Part shown: positions 1 to 10,638 of the stretch, piece by piece
Numbering within the stretch: position 1 is the stretch's first letter
Layout of the letters: each line of letters opens with the position of its first letter
NCBI RefSeq assembly: GCF_000225445.1
Contig: NC_017256.1
Location: forward strand, 248,001 to 312,000
Origin: Buchnera aphidicola str. Ak (Acyrthosiphon kondoi)
Lineage (GTDB): Bacteria; Pseudomonadota; Gammaproteobacteria; Enterobacterales; Enterobacteriaceae
DNA length: 64,000 nucleotides
Direction: 5' to 3'
Notes under the pieces: generated by a model
What the model was told of the DNA's origin: nothing
Database searches by the model: none
Seen by the model: the letters and a program-made list of their open reading frames with translations, nothing else
Position numbers and translations under genes: made by a program

Positions 1-32
1 TGAAATATATATAATGTAAATTAAAATATATT

Positions 33-61
33 ACATGGTCATTTAAAAAAAATGACCATGT
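33..61 (-). terminator. Perfect hairpin downstream of ilvH
   Basis: Positions 33-44 and 50-61 are perfect reverse complements (12 bp) around a 5-nt A loop, in otherwise unstructured AT-rich DNA about 170 bp past the ilvH stop. It contains GGTCAT/ATGACC, more GC than its surroundings. There is no clear U tract on either side, so an intrinsic terminator is only one reading; an mRNA 3'-end stabiliser for ilvIH is another. The rest of positions 1-228 shows only homopolymeric A/T sequence. Confidence 0.4.
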
Positions 62-228
62 TAAATATGTTATAAGAAATATTGCTATATTGAATATTAT
101 TTATTAATTTTAAAAATTTTCTTTATTTTTAAAAAATTTTTTTAATATTTTCATCAAAACATTGAAAAAATTTATAAATAAATTAAAAATTTTTAGTAGA
201 TATAAATATAATATATTTTTTAAAAAAA

Positions 229-705
229 TTATCCTCGAGAAATACCAACGACTCCAGAACGAGTCACCTCAATCACTTCTGATATATTGCGTATAATTTT
301 AAGAAAGGAATCGACTTTTTTTGTGGTACCAGATAATTGTAATATATAAGTTGTTGATGTTATGTCTATAATTTGTCCTCGAAATACCTCGGTAATATGT
401 TTTACATCATCTCTTCTATAGTTATTTATCTGGACTTTTAATAGCATAATTTCACGTTCTATACAAGAAGATTGTCCAATTTTTACTACTCTTAATACAT
501 CTATTAATTTATGAAGTTGTTTTTCAATTTGTTCAATTGCTTTTTCATTTCCTACTGTTTGTATAGTCATTTTTGATAAAGAAGGATCTTCAGTAGGTGC
601 TAATGTAATAGTTTCTATATTATATCCTCTTTGTGAAAATAGTCCTATTACTCTAGATAATGCACCTGATTCGTTTTCTAGCAGAATAGATAAAATTCTT
701 CGCAT
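229..705 (-). CDS. ilvH: Acetolactate synthase III small (regulatory) subunit IlvH
   Basis: Regulatory subunit that activates the catalytic subunit IlvI and mediates valine feedback in branched-chain amino acid synthesis. The 158-residue product is close to the 163 of E. coli and opens with the family's [18 protein letters not shown], the start of the N-terminal ACT domain (about residues 1-80); the C-terminal domain follows. The C-terminus stops after GISRG, a few residues short of E. coli. It begins 3 nt after the ilvI stop, so the two are surely cotranscribed. In Buchnera the pathway supplies essential amino acids to the aphid. Start is ATG; identification is secure. Confidence 0.96.
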   Translation of the reverse strand: MRRILSILLENESGALSRVIGLFSQRGYNIETITLAPTEDPSLSKMTIQTVGNEKAIEQIEKQLHKLIDVLRVVKIGQSSCIEREIMLLKVQINNYRRDDVKHITEVFRGQIIDITSTTYILQLSGTTKKVDSFLKIIRNISEVIEVTRSGVVGISRG

Positions 706-708
706 ATT

Positions 709-2424
709 TTAGGAAACCTCTTTTTTCCTTAACCACATTTCATTCATGCCACCCCCTTGAATCTGCATAGGATAAACATGCTCAGAATTATCTATTTGAA
801 CGTCTACAAAAACTAAATGACCACGAGATAATTTATCTAGCGCTAGTCTTAGTTTTTCTTCTAGTTCTATAGGTTTAGTGATTTTAATACCAAAATGTCC
901 ATAAGATTCTGATAATTTTACAAAATCTGGAAGTGAGTCCATATAAGAATGAGAATGTCTTCCAGAATAAATCATGTCTTGCCATTGCTTAACCATGCCT
1001 AAAGAAGCATTATTAAGATTTAATATCAATACAGCTAAATTGTACTGTCGTGCTGTAGATAATTCTTGAATATTCATTTGAATACTACCATCTCCAGTAA
1101 TACAAATTACAGTTTCTTTAGGTAAAGCTAATTTAACTCCTAATGCTGCAGGAAAACCAAATCCCATAGTACCTAATCCGCCCGAATTAATCCAATGTCT
1201 AGGCTTATCAAACTGATAATATAATGCAGTAAACATTTGATGCTGTCCGACATCTGAAGTGATATAAGAAGTACCTTTTGTGAGCTTAAAAAGAGTTTGA
1301 ATTACTGTTTGAGGTTTTATCTTATTGCTATTTTGATTATATTTTAGACTATTGACTTTTTTCCATTTTTTAATAGTATTCCACCAATCTGCTAAAGATG
1401 AAATTTTCTTTTCTTTTTTTAGTAATTCTAGCATTTTTTGCAAGACGTGTTTTGCATCTCCGACAATAGGTATATTAGCGGAAACAGTTTTAGAAATAGA
1501 AGTAGGATCAATATCAATATGTAAAATAATAGCATGTGGACAGTATTTATTTAAATTATTTGTAGTTCGATCGTCAAATCTAACACCTATTGCAAAAATT
1601 ACATCGGCATGATGCATTGTCATATTAGCTTCATATGTACCATGCATTCCTAACATTGAAATATTTTGAGGATGAGTTCCTGGAAAAGCACCTAGTCCCA
1701 TTAAAGAAGTCGTAACTGGACAATTCGTTTTTTCTGCAAATATTCGTAATTCTTTGCTGCTTTTAGAACTAATAATTCCGCCACCTGCATAAATTACGGG
1801 TCTTTGAGCTTTTAATAATGTATATAGTGCTTTTTTTATTTGTCCTATGTGACCTTTGGTTGTTGGATTATATGATCTTATATTAATATTTTCTGGCCAT
1901 TTATAGTAGAATTTATTTTCTTTCTTTAAAATATCTTTTGGCAAATCAATTACTACAGGTCCTGGACGTCCAGTTGATGCTAACCAAAAAGCTTTTTTAA
2001 AAATAATTGGTATGTCTTCAGTTTTTTTTACTAAAAAACTATGTTTAACTACAGGACGAGAAATACCAATCATATCACATTCTTGAAAAGCATCGTAACC
2101 GATTAATGAAGAAGCAACTTGACCTGATATAACAACCATAGGAATAGAATCCATATATGCTGTAGCAATTCCAGTAATAGCATTAGTTGCACCTGGTCCA
2201 GAAGTAACTAATACAACTCCTGTTTTCCCAGTAGAACGAGAATAACCGTCGGCCATATGCGTTGCAGCTTGTTCATGTCTTACTAGAATATGTTCAATTC
2301 CACCAACAGTTTTTAGAGCATCATAAATATCTAGTACAGCACCACCAGGATAACCAAATATATGCTGTATTCCTTGATCAATTAATGATCGAACGACCAT
2401 TTCGGCTCCTGATAATATTTCCAT
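709..2424 (-). CDS. ilvI: Acetolactate synthase III large (catalytic) subunit IlvI
   Basis: Thiamine-diphosphate enzyme that condenses pyruvate with pyruvate or 2-oxobutyrate, the first common step to valine, leucine and isoleucine. The 571-residue protein matches E. coli IlvI (574) along its whole length. Visible: the catalytic Glu51 in VRHEQAA, the FAD-binding middle domain, and the C-terminal ThDP motif beginning GDGSIQMN and ending NLNN. A strong Shine-Dalgarno (GGAGG) lies just upstream of the ATG. First gene of the ilvIH operon. The absence of other ilv genes here is normal, since the remaining pathway genes map elsewhere in Buchnera. Confidence 0.97.
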   Translation of the reverse strand: MEILSGAEMVVRSLIDQGIQHIFGYPGGAVLDIYDALKTVGGIEHILVRHEQAATHMADGYSRSTGKTGVVLVTSGPGATNAITGIATAYMDSIPMVVISGQVASSLIGYDAFQECDMIGISRPVVKHSFLVKKTEDIPIIFKKAFWLASTGRPGPVVIDLPKDILKKENKFYYKWPENINIRSYNPTTKGHIGQIKKALYTLLKAQRPVIYAGGGIISSKSSKELRIFAEKTNCPVTTSLMGLGAFPGTHPQNISMLGMHGTYEANMTMHHADVIFAIGVRFDDRTTNNLNKYCPHAIILHIDIDPTSISKTVSANIPIVGDAKHVLQKMLELLKKEKKISSLADWWNTIKKWKKVNSLKYNQNSNKIKPQTVIQTLFKLTKGTSYITSDVGQHQMFTALYYQFDKPRHWINSGGLGTMGFGFPAALGVKLALPKETVICITGDGSIQMNIQELSTARQYNLAVLILNLNNASLGMVKQWQDMIYSGRHSHSYMDSLPDFVKLSESYGHFGIKITKPIELEEKLRLALDKLSRGHLVFVDVQIDNSEHVYPMQIQGGGMNEMWLRKKEVS

Positions 2425-2523
2425 TTTTTCCTCCAGGATAGTAATTTATTAGGTTTTTTTTCCTATTTCGCTATCTATTAGTTTATCCTGTAGTTTATCT
2501 AGATAAAATTAGCGCTATTTTAG

Positions 2524-2553
2524 TATAAAATTTTTGAAGAAACAGTATTTCAA
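2524..2553 (-). promoter_or_regulatory. Candidate ilvIH promoter
   Basis: On the minus strand TTGAAA (2553-2548) and TTTATA (2529-2524) are separated by 18 nt, about 100 bp upstream of ilvI. An inverted repeat TTTTGAA-N10-TTCAAAA (2532-2538/2549-2555) overlaps this spacer. In sequence this AT-rich such boxes occur by chance, so support is weak. The remainder of 2425-2723 shows no gene and no clear Lrp-type site. Confidence 0.25.
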
Positions 2554-2723
2554 AAAATTTATTTTTTGAATGTTATTTTTATATCCTAATAAATCATTTA
2601 AAAAATAATTTAGTTCTTGATTAATCTTAAAATAGAAGATTAATTTTAATTTTTATTATTGCAAATATATCAGAGATTATCAATTAATAGAAAGAATTAA
2701 GTTTGATTTATATATTTTAGTTT

Positions 2724-3777
2724 TTATATATCGAAATTAGTAGATTTTTTTTTAACTAAAAATTTTTTAAATTTAGGTGAAACCCATGTTGTAAAAACAT
2801 TTTTTTCTTGAGTGATAAGACAAACAGCTAATTTTTCTTTTAATGCTAATTTTTTAGCTTTTTCAAAACCTAATATCAATAATCCTGTATCCCATCCATC
2901 TGCTTCTAAAGCTGTAGAAGAGATAACACTAACTGAAACTAAATTGTGATTTATAGGTTTTCCGTTGATTGGATCAATTAAGTGTGAAATATATTTTCCT
3001 TTAAGGTAATAGTAATTACGATAAGTACCTGCTGTACTAATTGAATTGTTCTTTAAATGTATAAGTAAATGTATCGATTTTTTTTGATCAATTGGTTTTT
3101 GAATAGCAATAATTTTAGATCTAGTTTTTTTTTCTGTTTTAACTAATACAGTTCCACCAACTGAGATAGTATAATTTTTTATTTTTTTTTTTTAGTATAT
3201 ATGATAAATGATCTGCAGCAAAACCTTCACCAAGAGTAGAAAGATTAATTTCTATTCCATTCATATCTTTTTCTAGAAATATTCCGAAAGCATTTTTAAT
3301 AATTTTTAAATGTTGACTGCCTGAAAGATGAATTTTTTTCTTTATTTTTTTTTGAGAAGGATAATTAGTTGGCTTTTCTTCAGTACCAAAACCCCATATA
3401 TTAATTAATGGACTAATTGTAATATCTAATTTTCCATTAGTTTTTTTATTAATTTTGAGAGCTGTTGAAATGATATTAAAAAAATCTTGATTTATTATTT
3501 GTGGTTGATTTTTTTTGCGTCTATTAAATTGAGATACTATAGAGTTTATTTTCCAAGATGAAAGCATATTTTCATCTTGATCTAAATATTTTTGTATTAA
3601 ATTTTTTATATGTACTTTATTTTTTAAATTAGGTATTTTAACTTGCCAATATGTCCCCATGGTTTTTCCTGTTAATATTAAAATATTTTTTTTTTCTTTT
3701 TTTAAAGGTTTATCATAAAAGTTAAACATGATGAATACGATACAAAAAAAAACGACATAAATAATGTTAAAAGACAT
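2724..3777 (-). pseudogene. apbE: FAD:protein FMN transferase ApbE, frameshifted at a poly(A) tract
   Basis: ApbE attaches FMN covalently to threonines of membrane redox subunits such as RnfD/RnfG. The reading frame from ATG 3777 (GGAG about 13 nt upstream) carries the family's GKTMGTYW and INIWGFG motifs, then runs out of frame at 12 consecutive A residues in the mRNA (3182-3193) and stops at 3139. In another frame the homology continues without a break: SVGGTVLV, AIQKPID, STAGTYRNYYYL, SHLIDPINGKPI, STALEADGWDTG, TTWVSPKFKKFL, to a stop at 2724-2726. Removing one A rejoins both halves into about 350 residues, the E. coli length (351). The N-terminal hydrophobic segment lacks an obvious lipobox cysteine. 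It may be a pseudogene or a gene rescued by transcriptional slippage; the sequence cannot decide. Confidence 0.85.
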
Positions 3778-3923
3778 AAATAACGTATTTCTCCATATTA
3801 AAGTAGATTTTAAAAAATAAATTATAATCAAAATTATATATATTTTTTTATAATGATTATTATTATTTTTTTTGTATTTTTTTAAAAATAAAAATTTATT
3901 ATTTTATGTTCTATTCTCGAATC

Positions 3924-3951
3924 TTGATATTAGTATAAATTTTTATATTAT
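3924..3951 (+). promoter_or_regulatory. Candidate degP promoter
   Basis: TTGATA (3924-3929) and TATTAT (3946-3951) with a 16-nt spacer lie about 125 bp upstream of the degP start, in the divergent apbE/degP gap (3778-4074). The preceding bases read TCTTGATA, slightly reminiscent of a heat-shock -35, but no CCCCAT-like -10 is present. A GAGG at about 3962 sits too close to the ATG at 3967 to serve it. Confidence 0.4.
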
Positions 3952-4074
3952 AGATATTAACGAGGAATGGAGTTAAATATCGATGGAGTGTATAATAAAC
4001 ATTTATTCGGTTACACAATATATTATAATAATATTTTTATTTGCAGATTAGATTGTAATTATGAGAAAGAAATA

Positions 4075-5511
4075 ATGAAAAAACCAGCCATAGTATTCAG
4101 CAAAGTAATACTGATTTTGATGCTATTACTAAGTTTTGGAATGTCTTGGAGCAACATTGCTCCTACTACAAAAAATAGCACTGTTTCGAAAGAAATATCT
4201 CCTAGTTTAGCACCAATGTTAGAAAAAGTTATGCCTTCAGTAATTAGTATTAATATTGAAGGAAGTACTGTTGTACGTACCTCTCGTTTACCTCATCAAT
4301 TTCAACCATTTTTTGGTGATAATTCTCCTTTTTGTCAAGAAAACTCACCATTTCGAAATTCTCCTTTTTGTCGAATTAATCCTAATTCTAACAATACAAG
4401 TGAAAAATTTCGCGCGTTAGGTTCTGGTGTCATTATTAATGCTGATAAAGGATATGCAGTAACAAATAATCATGTTATTGAACATGCAAACAAAATTCAA
4501 GTTCAATTAAGTGATGGACGTCGTTATGATGCTCAAATAATCGGAAAAGATCCACGTTCTGACATTGCTTTAATACAATTAAAAGACGCAAATAATTTAA
4601 GTGCAATAAAAATTGCTAATTCTGATGATTTGCGAGTAGGAGATTATACTGTAGCTATTGGGAATCCATACGGTCTTGGAGAAACTGTTACTTCAGGTAT
4701 TATTTCAGCCTTAGGACGAAGCGGTTTAAATATTGAACATTATGAGAATTTTATTCAAACTGATGCTGCAATTAATAGAGGTAATTCTGGTGGAGCACTA
4801 GTTAATTTGAACGGTGAATTAATAGGGATTAATACTGCTATTTTAGCCCCAGACGGTGGAAATATTGGAATAGGATTCGCTATTCCTGGAAATATGGTAA
4901 AAAATTTAACCGCACAAATGGTTCAATTTGGACAAGTAAGACGAGGAGAATTAGGAATAATAGGTATGGAACTAAATTCAGATTTAGCACAAATTATGAA
5001 AATAAATGCGCAAAAAGGTACGTTTGTTAGTCGAGTTTTACCTAATTCTTCAGCATTTGAAGCAGGCATTAAAGCTGGTGATATTATAATTTCTTTAAAT
5101 AAAAAACCTATTTCTAGTTTTTCATCATTACGTGCTGAAATAGGATCTTTGCCAGTTAAAACTAAAATGGAATTGGGAATATTTCGAGAAGGTAGAATTA
5201 AAAATGTTATTGTTGAATTAAAACATTCTGCAAAACATAATTTAAACCCAGAAAATAATTATATAGGAATTGAAGGTATAGATTTAAGTAACTATGTATC
5301 TAATGAACAAAAAGGTATAAAAGTAGAAAACGTAAAATTAAATACTCCGGGCTCAAAAATTGGTTTTAAAAAAGATGATATTATTATCGGAGTTAATCAA
5401 AAATTAACAACCAATTTAGAAGAATTAAAGAAAATTTTAGACACGAAACCTAAAATATTAGTTTTTAGTGTAAAAAGAGCTAATGATAATATATATCTAG
5501 TAAGTGAATAA
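4075..5511 (+). CDS. degP: Periplasmic serine endoprotease DegP/HtrA
   Basis: Periplasmic protease/chaperone that removes misfolded envelope proteins. An N-terminal signal segment (about residues 1-27) precedes a trypsin-like domain with the triad His133 (TNNHVIEH), Asp163 (RSDIALIQ) and Ser238 (GNSGGALV), then two PDZ domains (about residues 260-350 and 380-475). Start is placed at ATG 4075, not the upstream in-frame ATG at 3967, because MKKPAI.. aligns with the E. coli start and the extra 36 residues resemble no DegP. Length is 478 residues versus 474 in E. coli. The Q-linker cysteines in SPFCQENSPF..SPFC are conserved. Monocistronic, with a strong terminator directly downstream. Confidence 0.97.
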   Translation: MKKPAIVFSKVILILMLLLSFGMSWSNIAPTTKNSTVSKEISPSLAPMLEKVMPSVISINIEGSTVVRTSRLPHQFQPFFGDNSPFCQENSPFRNSPFCRINPNSNNTSEKFRALGSGVIINADKGYAVTNNHVIEHANKIQVQLSDGRRYDAQIIGKDPRSDIALIQLKDANNLSAIKIANSDDLRVGDYTVAIGNPYGLGETVTSGIISALGRSGLNIEHYENFIQTDAAINRGNSGGALVNLNGELIGINTAILAPDGGNIGIGFAIPGNMVKNLTAQMVQFGQVRRGELGIIGMELNSDLAQIMKINAQKGTFVSRVLPNSSAFEAGIKAGDIIISLNKKPISSFSSLRAEIGSLPVKTKMELGIFREGRIKNVIVELKHSAKHNLNPENNYIGIEGIDLSNYVSNEQKGIKVENVKLNTPGSKIGFKKDDIIIGVNQKLTTNLEELKKILDTKPKILVFSVKRANDNIYLVSE

Positions 5512-5522
5512 TAAATACGATT

Positions 5523-5550
5523 CCGCCCGAAAAAATACGGGCGGTTTTTT
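5523..5550 (+). terminator. Rho-independent terminator of degP
   Basis: Perfect 7-bp GC-only stem CCGCCCG (5523-5529) / CGGGCGG (5538-5544) with an 8-nt loop, followed by TTTTTT. It begins 11 nt after the degP stop and lies between convergent degP and dapD. This is the clearest intrinsic terminator in the window and unusually GC-rich for this genome. Confidence 0.92.
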
Positions 5551-5555
5551 ATTTT

Positions 5556-6380
5556 TTATTGTATATTTCTTAATAATTTATTAATTTCTGTTTTTTTTAA
5601 TGTTTTTAAATCTACTTTTTTTACAATAATAGCGGCGTAAAGATTACAATTGCCATTTTTAGATGGTAAACTTCCAGAAACTACTACAGAATGAGCAGGT
5701 ACTTTTCCGTAAAATGTTTTTCCATTTTCTCTATCATATATTTTGGTGCTTTGTCCAATAAAAACACCCATAGAAATTACAGATCCTTTTTCTATAATAA
5801 CTCCTTCTACAATTTCCGAACGAGCACCAATAAAACAATCATCTTCAATAATTGTTGGATTATTTTGAAGTGGTTCTAGAACACCTCCTATACCGACACC
5901 TCCAGAGATGTGTACATTTTTACCAATTTGAGCACAGGAACCTATAGTAGACCAAGTATCTATCATTGTTCCTTGATCAATATATGCACCTATATTAATA
6001 TAAGAAGGCATTATTACTGTATTATAATTAATAAATGCACCATATCTTATGGTTGCTGGTGGTACTATTCGAACTTTTTCTTTTTTAAATTTTTTTTCAT
6101 CATATTTTTCATATTTTAATGGAATTTTATCATAGTAATTAGTATGGTTACCTTTTATAAAATTATTTTTTTTTATATACATATATAATAAAACCGCTTT
6201 TTTCAACCATTCATGTGTAATCCAAGTATCATCTTTTTTTTCTGAAATTCTAATTGTACCGTGATTTAATAATTCAATAACATGTGAAACAGTTTTAAAA
6301 ATATCACAATCGATATTGTTAATATTAATTTCGTTTTTATTTTTATATGCTTCTTCAATTACTTTTTTTAATTCTTGCAT
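5556..6380 (-). CDS. dapD: 2,3,4,5-tetrahydropyridine-2,6-dicarboxylate N-succinyltransferase DapD
   Basis: Succinyl-CoA-dependent step of the diaminopimelate/lysine pathway, needed for peptidoglycan and for lysine supply to the host. The 274 residues equal the E. coli length. The middle of the protein (about residues 105-230) shows the hexapeptide-repeat left-handed beta helix ([56 protein letters not shown]). It ends 6 bp from the degP terminator and is followed upstream by map at 70 bp; in E. coli glnD lies between dapD and map, and it is lost here. Start ATG 6380. Confidence 0.97.
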   Translation of the reverse strand: MQELKKVIEEAYKNKNEININNIDCDIFKTVSHVIELLNHGTIRISEKKDDTWITHEWLKKAVLLYMYIKKNNFIKGNHTNYYDKIPLKYEKYDEKKFKKEKVRIVPPATIRYGAFINYNTVIMPSYINIGAYIDQGTMIDTWSTIGSCAQIGKNVHISGGVGIGGVLEPLQNNPTIIEDDCFIGARSEIVEGVIIEKGSVISMGVFIGQSTKIYDRENGKTFYGKVPAHSVVVSGSLPSKNGNCNLYAAIIVKKVDLKTLKKTEINKLLRNIQ

Positions 6381-6450
6381 CTTTTTATTTAACCTAATTT
6401 ATTATTAATGAATAAGAAATGTTTTTTTATTATAAAAAAATTAATAGAAT

Positions 6451-7245
6451 TTAATTTTTATTAACTAATTTTGGAGGAATATGTTCGTTTTTGCGCCATG
6501 TTAAAATATCGCATCCATACTCCGTCACCAATATAGTATGTTCATATTGAGCTGATAAAGAACGATCTTTAGTTTTTACAGTCCACCCATCTTTCATACA
6601 TCTTACTTGAGCATTTCCAGAATTAATCATAGGTTCAATAGTAAAAATCATTCCTTTTTCTAAAACAATATTATTTTCTTTGTTTTTATAATGTAAAACA
6701 TGAGGTTCTTCATGAAAATTACGACCTATCCCATGGCCGCAATATTCTTTCACAACAGAAAAATTATTACTTTCAACATAATTTTGAATGATTTCACCGA
6801 TTTTGTATAGAGGCAGACCAGGTTTAACTATTTTTAAAGCTAAATAAAGACTTTTTTGAGCAACTTGACATAGACGTTGAGATAAAATACTGGTCTTACC
6901 TACATAAAACATTTTTGAAGTATCACCATAATAATCGTCTTTGATAATTGAAATATCTATATTAACTATATCCCCTTCTTTTAATATTTTTTTTTTGTTT
7001 GGGATTCCATGACATACTACATCATTAATAGAAATACAGATTGATTTTGGAAAGCCATGATAGCCTAAACATGCTGAAATAGCTTTTTTTTTGTAAATAA
7101 TATAATCATGACAAATTTGATTAATATCCTCTGTACTTATTTTTGGTTGAATATATTCTTCTATCATTTCTAATACTTCAGCTGCTAATTTTCCAGATAT
7201 TCGCATTTTTTGTATTTCTGATTTTGTTTTAATTATACAAATCAT
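6451..7245 (-). CDS. map: Type I methionine aminopeptidase
   Basis: Removes N-terminal methionine from nascent proteins with small second residues. The 264 residues match E. coli in length and numbering. All five metal ligands are visible: Asp97 (VNIDIS), Asp108 (YYGDTS), His171 (CGHGIG), Glu204 (TIEPM) and Glu235 (AQYEHT). As in E. coli it is divergent from rpsB. A 264-bp AT-rich gap separates the two starts and must hold both promoters. Confidence 0.97.
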   Translation of the reverse strand: MICIIKTKSEIQKMRISGKLAAEVLEMIEEYIQPKISTEDINQICHDYIIYKKKAISACLGYHGFPKSICISINDVVCHGIPNKKKILKEGDIVNIDISIIKDDYYGDTSKMFYVGKTSILSQRLCQVAQKSLYLALKIVKPGLPLYKIGEIIQNYVESNNFSVVKEYCGHGIGRNFHEEPHVLHYKNKENNIVLEKGMIFTIEPMINSGNAQVRCMKDGWTVKTKDRSLSAQYEHTILVTEYGCDILTWRKNEHIPPKLVNKN

Positions 7246-7443
7246 GATGTTTGACCGTTTTTTATATCAATTTTCTGAATTTAAGATATATTTAAATTAT
7301 ACTTTAGAATATGTTTTTTTTAGAATTTAATTATAAAACTATATAAAAAATATTAATAATTATTCGTTTTTTTAAATATAAAAAAATGATATAAATTATT
7401 TTATTTAATATATAAAAAAAATAAAAATAAAAAAATTAATGTA

Positions 7444-7472
7444 TTGATCTTTATTTTTGTTTAAGATAATAC
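7444..7472 (+). promoter_or_regulatory. rpsB-tsf promoter
   Basis: TTGATC (7444-7449), 17-nt spacer, TAATAC (7467-7472), 38 bp upstream of the rpsB start and the best sigma70 match in the map/rpsB divergent region. An alternative -10 (TATAAA) lies just downstream. Confidence 0.6.
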
Positions 7473-7509
7473 TTATAAAATATTTAATATTTTTAAATTA
7501 GAGGTAATT

Positions 7510-8244
7510 ATGGAAATAGTATCAATGCGCGATATGCTAAAAGCAGGAGTTCATTTTGGTCACCAAACACGTTACTGGAATCCAAAAATGAAACCTTTTA
7601 TTTTTGGAACTCGTAATAGAGTACATATTATCAATTTAGAAAAAACTCTTCCGATGTTTAATTTTGCTCTTTCTGAACTGAAAAAAATTTCTTTAAGAAA
7701 AGGGAGGATATTATTTGTAGGCACTAAAAGAGCTGCTAGTAAAGGAATTAAAGAAGCTGCTATTAATTGCGAACAATTTTATGTAAATCATCGTTGGTTA
7801 GGTGGAATGTTAACAAATTGGAAAACTGTTCGACAGTCTATAAAACGCTTAAAAGATCTAGAAATAGAATCTAAAGATGGTACTTTTTCTAAGTTAACTA
7901 AGAAAGAAGCTTTAATAAGAACACGGGAATTGTATAAATTAGAAAATAGTTTAGGTGGTATCAAAAATATGGGAGGATTACCTGATTGTTTATTCGTCAT
8001 TGATGCTGCACACGAAAATATTGCAATAAGAGAAGCTAATAATCTAGGCATTCCCGTATTTGCTATAGTTGACACTAATTCGAATCCCGATGGCGTAGAT
8101 TACATTATACCTGGTAATGATGATGCTATTCGATCAGTAAATTTATACTTAAAATCTGTAGCGCTCATCATTTCTAAAACAAACAATCAAAATATATCAG
8201 ATGAAATTTTAATCAATTCTAAAAATAATATTGATGTTCAATAG
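7510..8244 (+). CDS. rpsB: 30S ribosomal protein S2
   Basis: Structural protein of the small ribosomal subunit, required for S1 binding. The 244-residue product has the S2 signatures [22 protein letters not shown] at the N-terminus (residues about 5-26) and the coiled-coil insert around residues 105-150, then [25 protein letters not shown] lies 5 nt before the ATG. It leads the rpsB-tsf-pyrH-frr cluster, the usual bacterial order. Confidence 0.98.
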   Translation: MEIVSMRDMLKAGVHFGHQTRYWNPKMKPFIFGTRNRVHIINLEKTLPMFNFALSELKKISLRKGRILFVGTKRAASKGIKEAAINCEQFYVNHRWLGGMLTNWKTVRQSIKRLKDLEIESKDGTFSKLTKKEALIRTRELYKLENSLGGIKNMGGLPDCLFVIDAAHENIAIREANNLGIPVFAIVDTNSNPDGVDYIIPGNDDAIRSVNLYLKSVALIISKTNNQNISDEILINSKNNIDVQ

Positions 8245-8318
8245 AAAAAATATATAAAATTTTATAAAAAATAACTTTATAAAGTTTTAACTTTTTTTGT
8301 GAAAAAAAGGAGAATGAC

Positions 8319-9128
8319 ATGACGAATACTAATATTGATACTCGTCTTATTAAAGAGCTGAGATCTCGTACAGGAGCTGGTTTTTTAGAATGTAAACGAG
8401 CATTATTAGAAGAAAATAAGAACATAGAATCAGCGATTGATAATTTACGAAAATCAGGAAAACTTAGTGCTGAAAAAAAAATAAATAATATTACTAATCA
8501 AGGTGCCATTTTTTCCCAGATTAAAAATAATATTGGTGTTATGCTTGAATTGAATTGTGAAACTGATTTTGTATCTAAAGATGATTTGTTTATTTCTTTA
8601 GGAAAAGATATTTTATCAAAATCATTAGAAAAAAAAATAAAAGATATTGATCAATTAAAAGATATGTTTGAATCTAAAAGAACAGATTTAGTTTTAAAAG
8701 TAGGTGAAAATATTAGTATAAGTCGTTTTTATTTTATGCAAGGTGAAAATATTGTTTCTTATCTTCATGGAATTCGAATTGGTGTTTTAGTCAGTGCGAG
8801 TCCTTTGAATGAAAGAGTATTAAAAAATATTGCAATGCATATAGCTGCAAGCAAACCAGAATATTTACATCCAGAAAATGTATCTAGTACAGTTTTCAAA
8901 CGTGAATATCAAATTCAATTAGAGTTAGCGAACAATCTTAATAAACCTCCTAATCTATTAAAAAAAATTATAGATGGTAGAATGAAGAAATTTATCAATA
9001 ATATCTCTTTAACTGGTCAGAATTTTATTATGGATCCTACTAAAACAGTGGGAGATATTTTAAATGAAAACAATTCATATATTATATCTTTTGTCAGATT
9101 TGAATTAGGTGAAGCTATCTTTGAGTAA
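8319..9128 (+). CDS. tsf: Translation elongation factor Ts
   Basis: Guanine-nucleotide exchange factor for EF-Tu. 269 residues versus 283 in E. coli, the shortening being internal and C-terminal. N-terminal UBA-like domain with [16 protein letters not shown] (residues about 10-25), then the core with [14 protein letters not shown] (the Asp-Phe pair that contacts the EF-Tu Mg site). AAGGAG lies 7 nt before the ATG. 74 bp downstream of rpsB. Confidence 0.97.
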   Translation: MTNTNIDTRLIKELRSRTGAGFLECKRALLEENKNIESAIDNLRKSGKLSAEKKINNITNQGAIFSQIKNNIGVMLELNCETDFVSKDDLFISLGKDILSKSLEKKIKDIDQLKDMFESKRTDLVLKVGENISISRFYFMQGENIVSYLHGIRIGVLVSASPLNERVLKNIAMHIAASKPEYLHPENVSSTVFKREYQIQLELANNLNKPPNLLKKIIDGRMKKFINNISLTGQNFIMDPTKTVGDILNENNSYIISFVRFELGEAIFE

Positions 9129-9179
9129 ATTATAAATTTAAAAAACATGTTAATATAAAATATATTTAGGTTGAGAAAT

Positions 9180-9908
9180 ATGTCTACAAATAAGAAGCTT
9201 ATATATCGACGTATTTTATTAAAGATAAGTGGAGAGGTATTACAAGGAGTCAATAAATTTGGTATTGATATTAATTCTCTAAAAAGAATAGCAAAAGAAA
9301 TTGAATCTATAGTTACAATTGGTGTTCAAGTAGGTTTAGTTATTGGAAGTGGTAATTTATTTCGTGGTGCAACATTGTCTGAATTAGGTCTTAATCGAGT
9401 AGTTTCTGATCATATTGGTATATTATCAACAGTTATTAACAGTTTGGCGATGAGAGATACAATAAGTTCAATTTCTTCTATTAAGACTTGTTTAATGTCT
9501 GCAATACCATTAAATGGTATTTGTGAAGTATATAGTTGTGAGCGAGCAATAAAGTTATTATCTAATAATTTCATTGTTATTTTTTCTGCGGGAACAGGTA
9601 ATCCTTTTTTTACAACTGATTCAGCCGCTTGTCTACGGGGTATTGAGACGGAATCTGATATTATTTTGAAAGGTACTAAAGTTGATGGGGTGTATTCAAA
9701 AGATCCATATAAAGATGATCATGCTGTTTTATATAAAAGATTAACGTATAAAGATGTTCTTAAAAAAGAACTCAAAGTAATGGATTTAGCTGCTTTTACT
9801 CTTGCCAGAGATTATCATTTGCCAATTCGAGTTTTTAACATAAATAATCCTGGATCTTTATATCGTATTATGACAGGTGATCATGAGGGTACTCTTATTA
9901 CTAGATAA
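9180..9908 (+). CDS. pyrH: Uridylate kinase
   Basis: Phosphorylates UMP to UDP for pyrimidine nucleotides. 242 residues from ATG 9180; an in-frame TTG at 9171 would add three residues, but the ATG fits E. coli and the TTAGG spacing better. Amino-acid-kinase fold motifs are visible: [11 protein letters not shown] near residue 15, [10 protein letters not shown] near 58, [16 protein letters not shown] (about 130-145) and [12 protein letters not shown]. Third gene of the rpsB-tsf-pyrH-frr cluster. Confidence 0.97.
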   Translation: MSTNKKLIYRRILLKISGEVLQGVNKFGIDINSLKRIAKEIESIVTIGVQVGLVIGSGNLFRGATLSELGLNRVVSDHIGILSTVINSLAMRDTISSISSIKTCLMSAIPLNGICEVYSCERAIKLLSNNFIVIFSAGTGNPFFTTDSAACLRGIETESDIILKGTKVDGVYSKDPYKDDHAVLYKRLTYKDVLKKELKVMDLAAFTLARDYHLPIRVFNINNPGSLYRIMTGDHEGTLITR

Positions 9909-9986
9909 ATTTTTTAAAAATGTAATAAGATTTATTTTATAAAATCATATTTTATTCAATTAAGAACATATTAGATAGGTAATCAT

Positions 9987-10544
9987 GTGATTAATCAGAT
10001 CAATACAAAAACTTATGAACAAATGGAAATATGTATTCAAAGGTTCAATGATAATATTAATAATATTAAAACTGGTCGAGCATCACCAACATTACTTCAC
10101 AATATTTACATTGAATATTTTGGTTCTAAAACTTCTTTACGTCAAGTATCTAATATAATAGTTGAAGATTCTCACACTCTTAAAATTAATGTTTTTGATA
10201 ATTCGATTACATCGTTAATTAAAAAAGCTATTTTAAATTCAAATCTTGATTTAAATCCTATTTTACAGGGTAAAGATATATTGATACCAATACCTCCATT
10301 AACGGAAGAAAGAAGAAAAAAGTTAATTAAAGTAATTCGTAGCGATGCTGAAAGTAGTCGTATTAAAATTCGTAATATTCGAAGAGATTCAAACGATAAA
10401 ATTAAGAAACTGTTTAAAAATAAAATTATTAGTGAAGATAATGAACATACTTCCCAAATTAAAATACAAATGATGACGGATGAATATATTAAAAAAATAG
10501 ATTCTATTTTATCGAAAAAAGAACTAGAACTTATGAAATTTTGA
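9987..10544 (+). CDS. frr: Ribosome recycling factor
   Basis: Splits the post-termination ribosome with EF-G. 185 residues, identical in length to E. coli, with the KTGRASPTLL, LKINVFD and PPLTEERRKKL motifs. The start is GTG 9987 (the E. coli protein also begins Met-Ile). An ATG at 9985 overlaps it out of frame and is followed at once by TGA (ATGTGA), and an AGGT sits 5-7 nt upstream, so ribosomes could initiate at either. Stop is TGA. Confidence 0.96.
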   Translation: MINQINTKTYEQMEICIQRFNDNINNIKTGRASPTLLHNIYIEYFGSKTSLRQVSNIIVEDSHTLKINVFDNSITSLIKKAILNSNLDLNPILQGKDILIPIPPLTEERRKKLIKVIRSDAESSRIKIRNIRRDSNDKIKKLFKNKIISEDNEHTSQIKIQMMTDEYIKKIDSILSKKELELMKF

Positions 10545-10638
10545 AATTTTTATTTTTTAAAAAATACATTTTATGTAATAAAGTATAAATCAATAAGCTT
10601 GTATAAAAAATTTATCAATGTTTTAAATAAGAATACTT

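Noticed and set aside
1352-1612. Antisense frames opposite ilvI, dapD, rpsB, bamA, proS, flhB, trpB, trpC and sohB
   Set aside because: Each lies within a conserved gene and shows only the complement of its codons.
3967-4074. 36-residue N-terminal extension of degP from ATG 3967
   Set aside because: No homology, an ATG fused to its GAGG with no spacing, and the ATG at 4075 begins a normal signal peptide.
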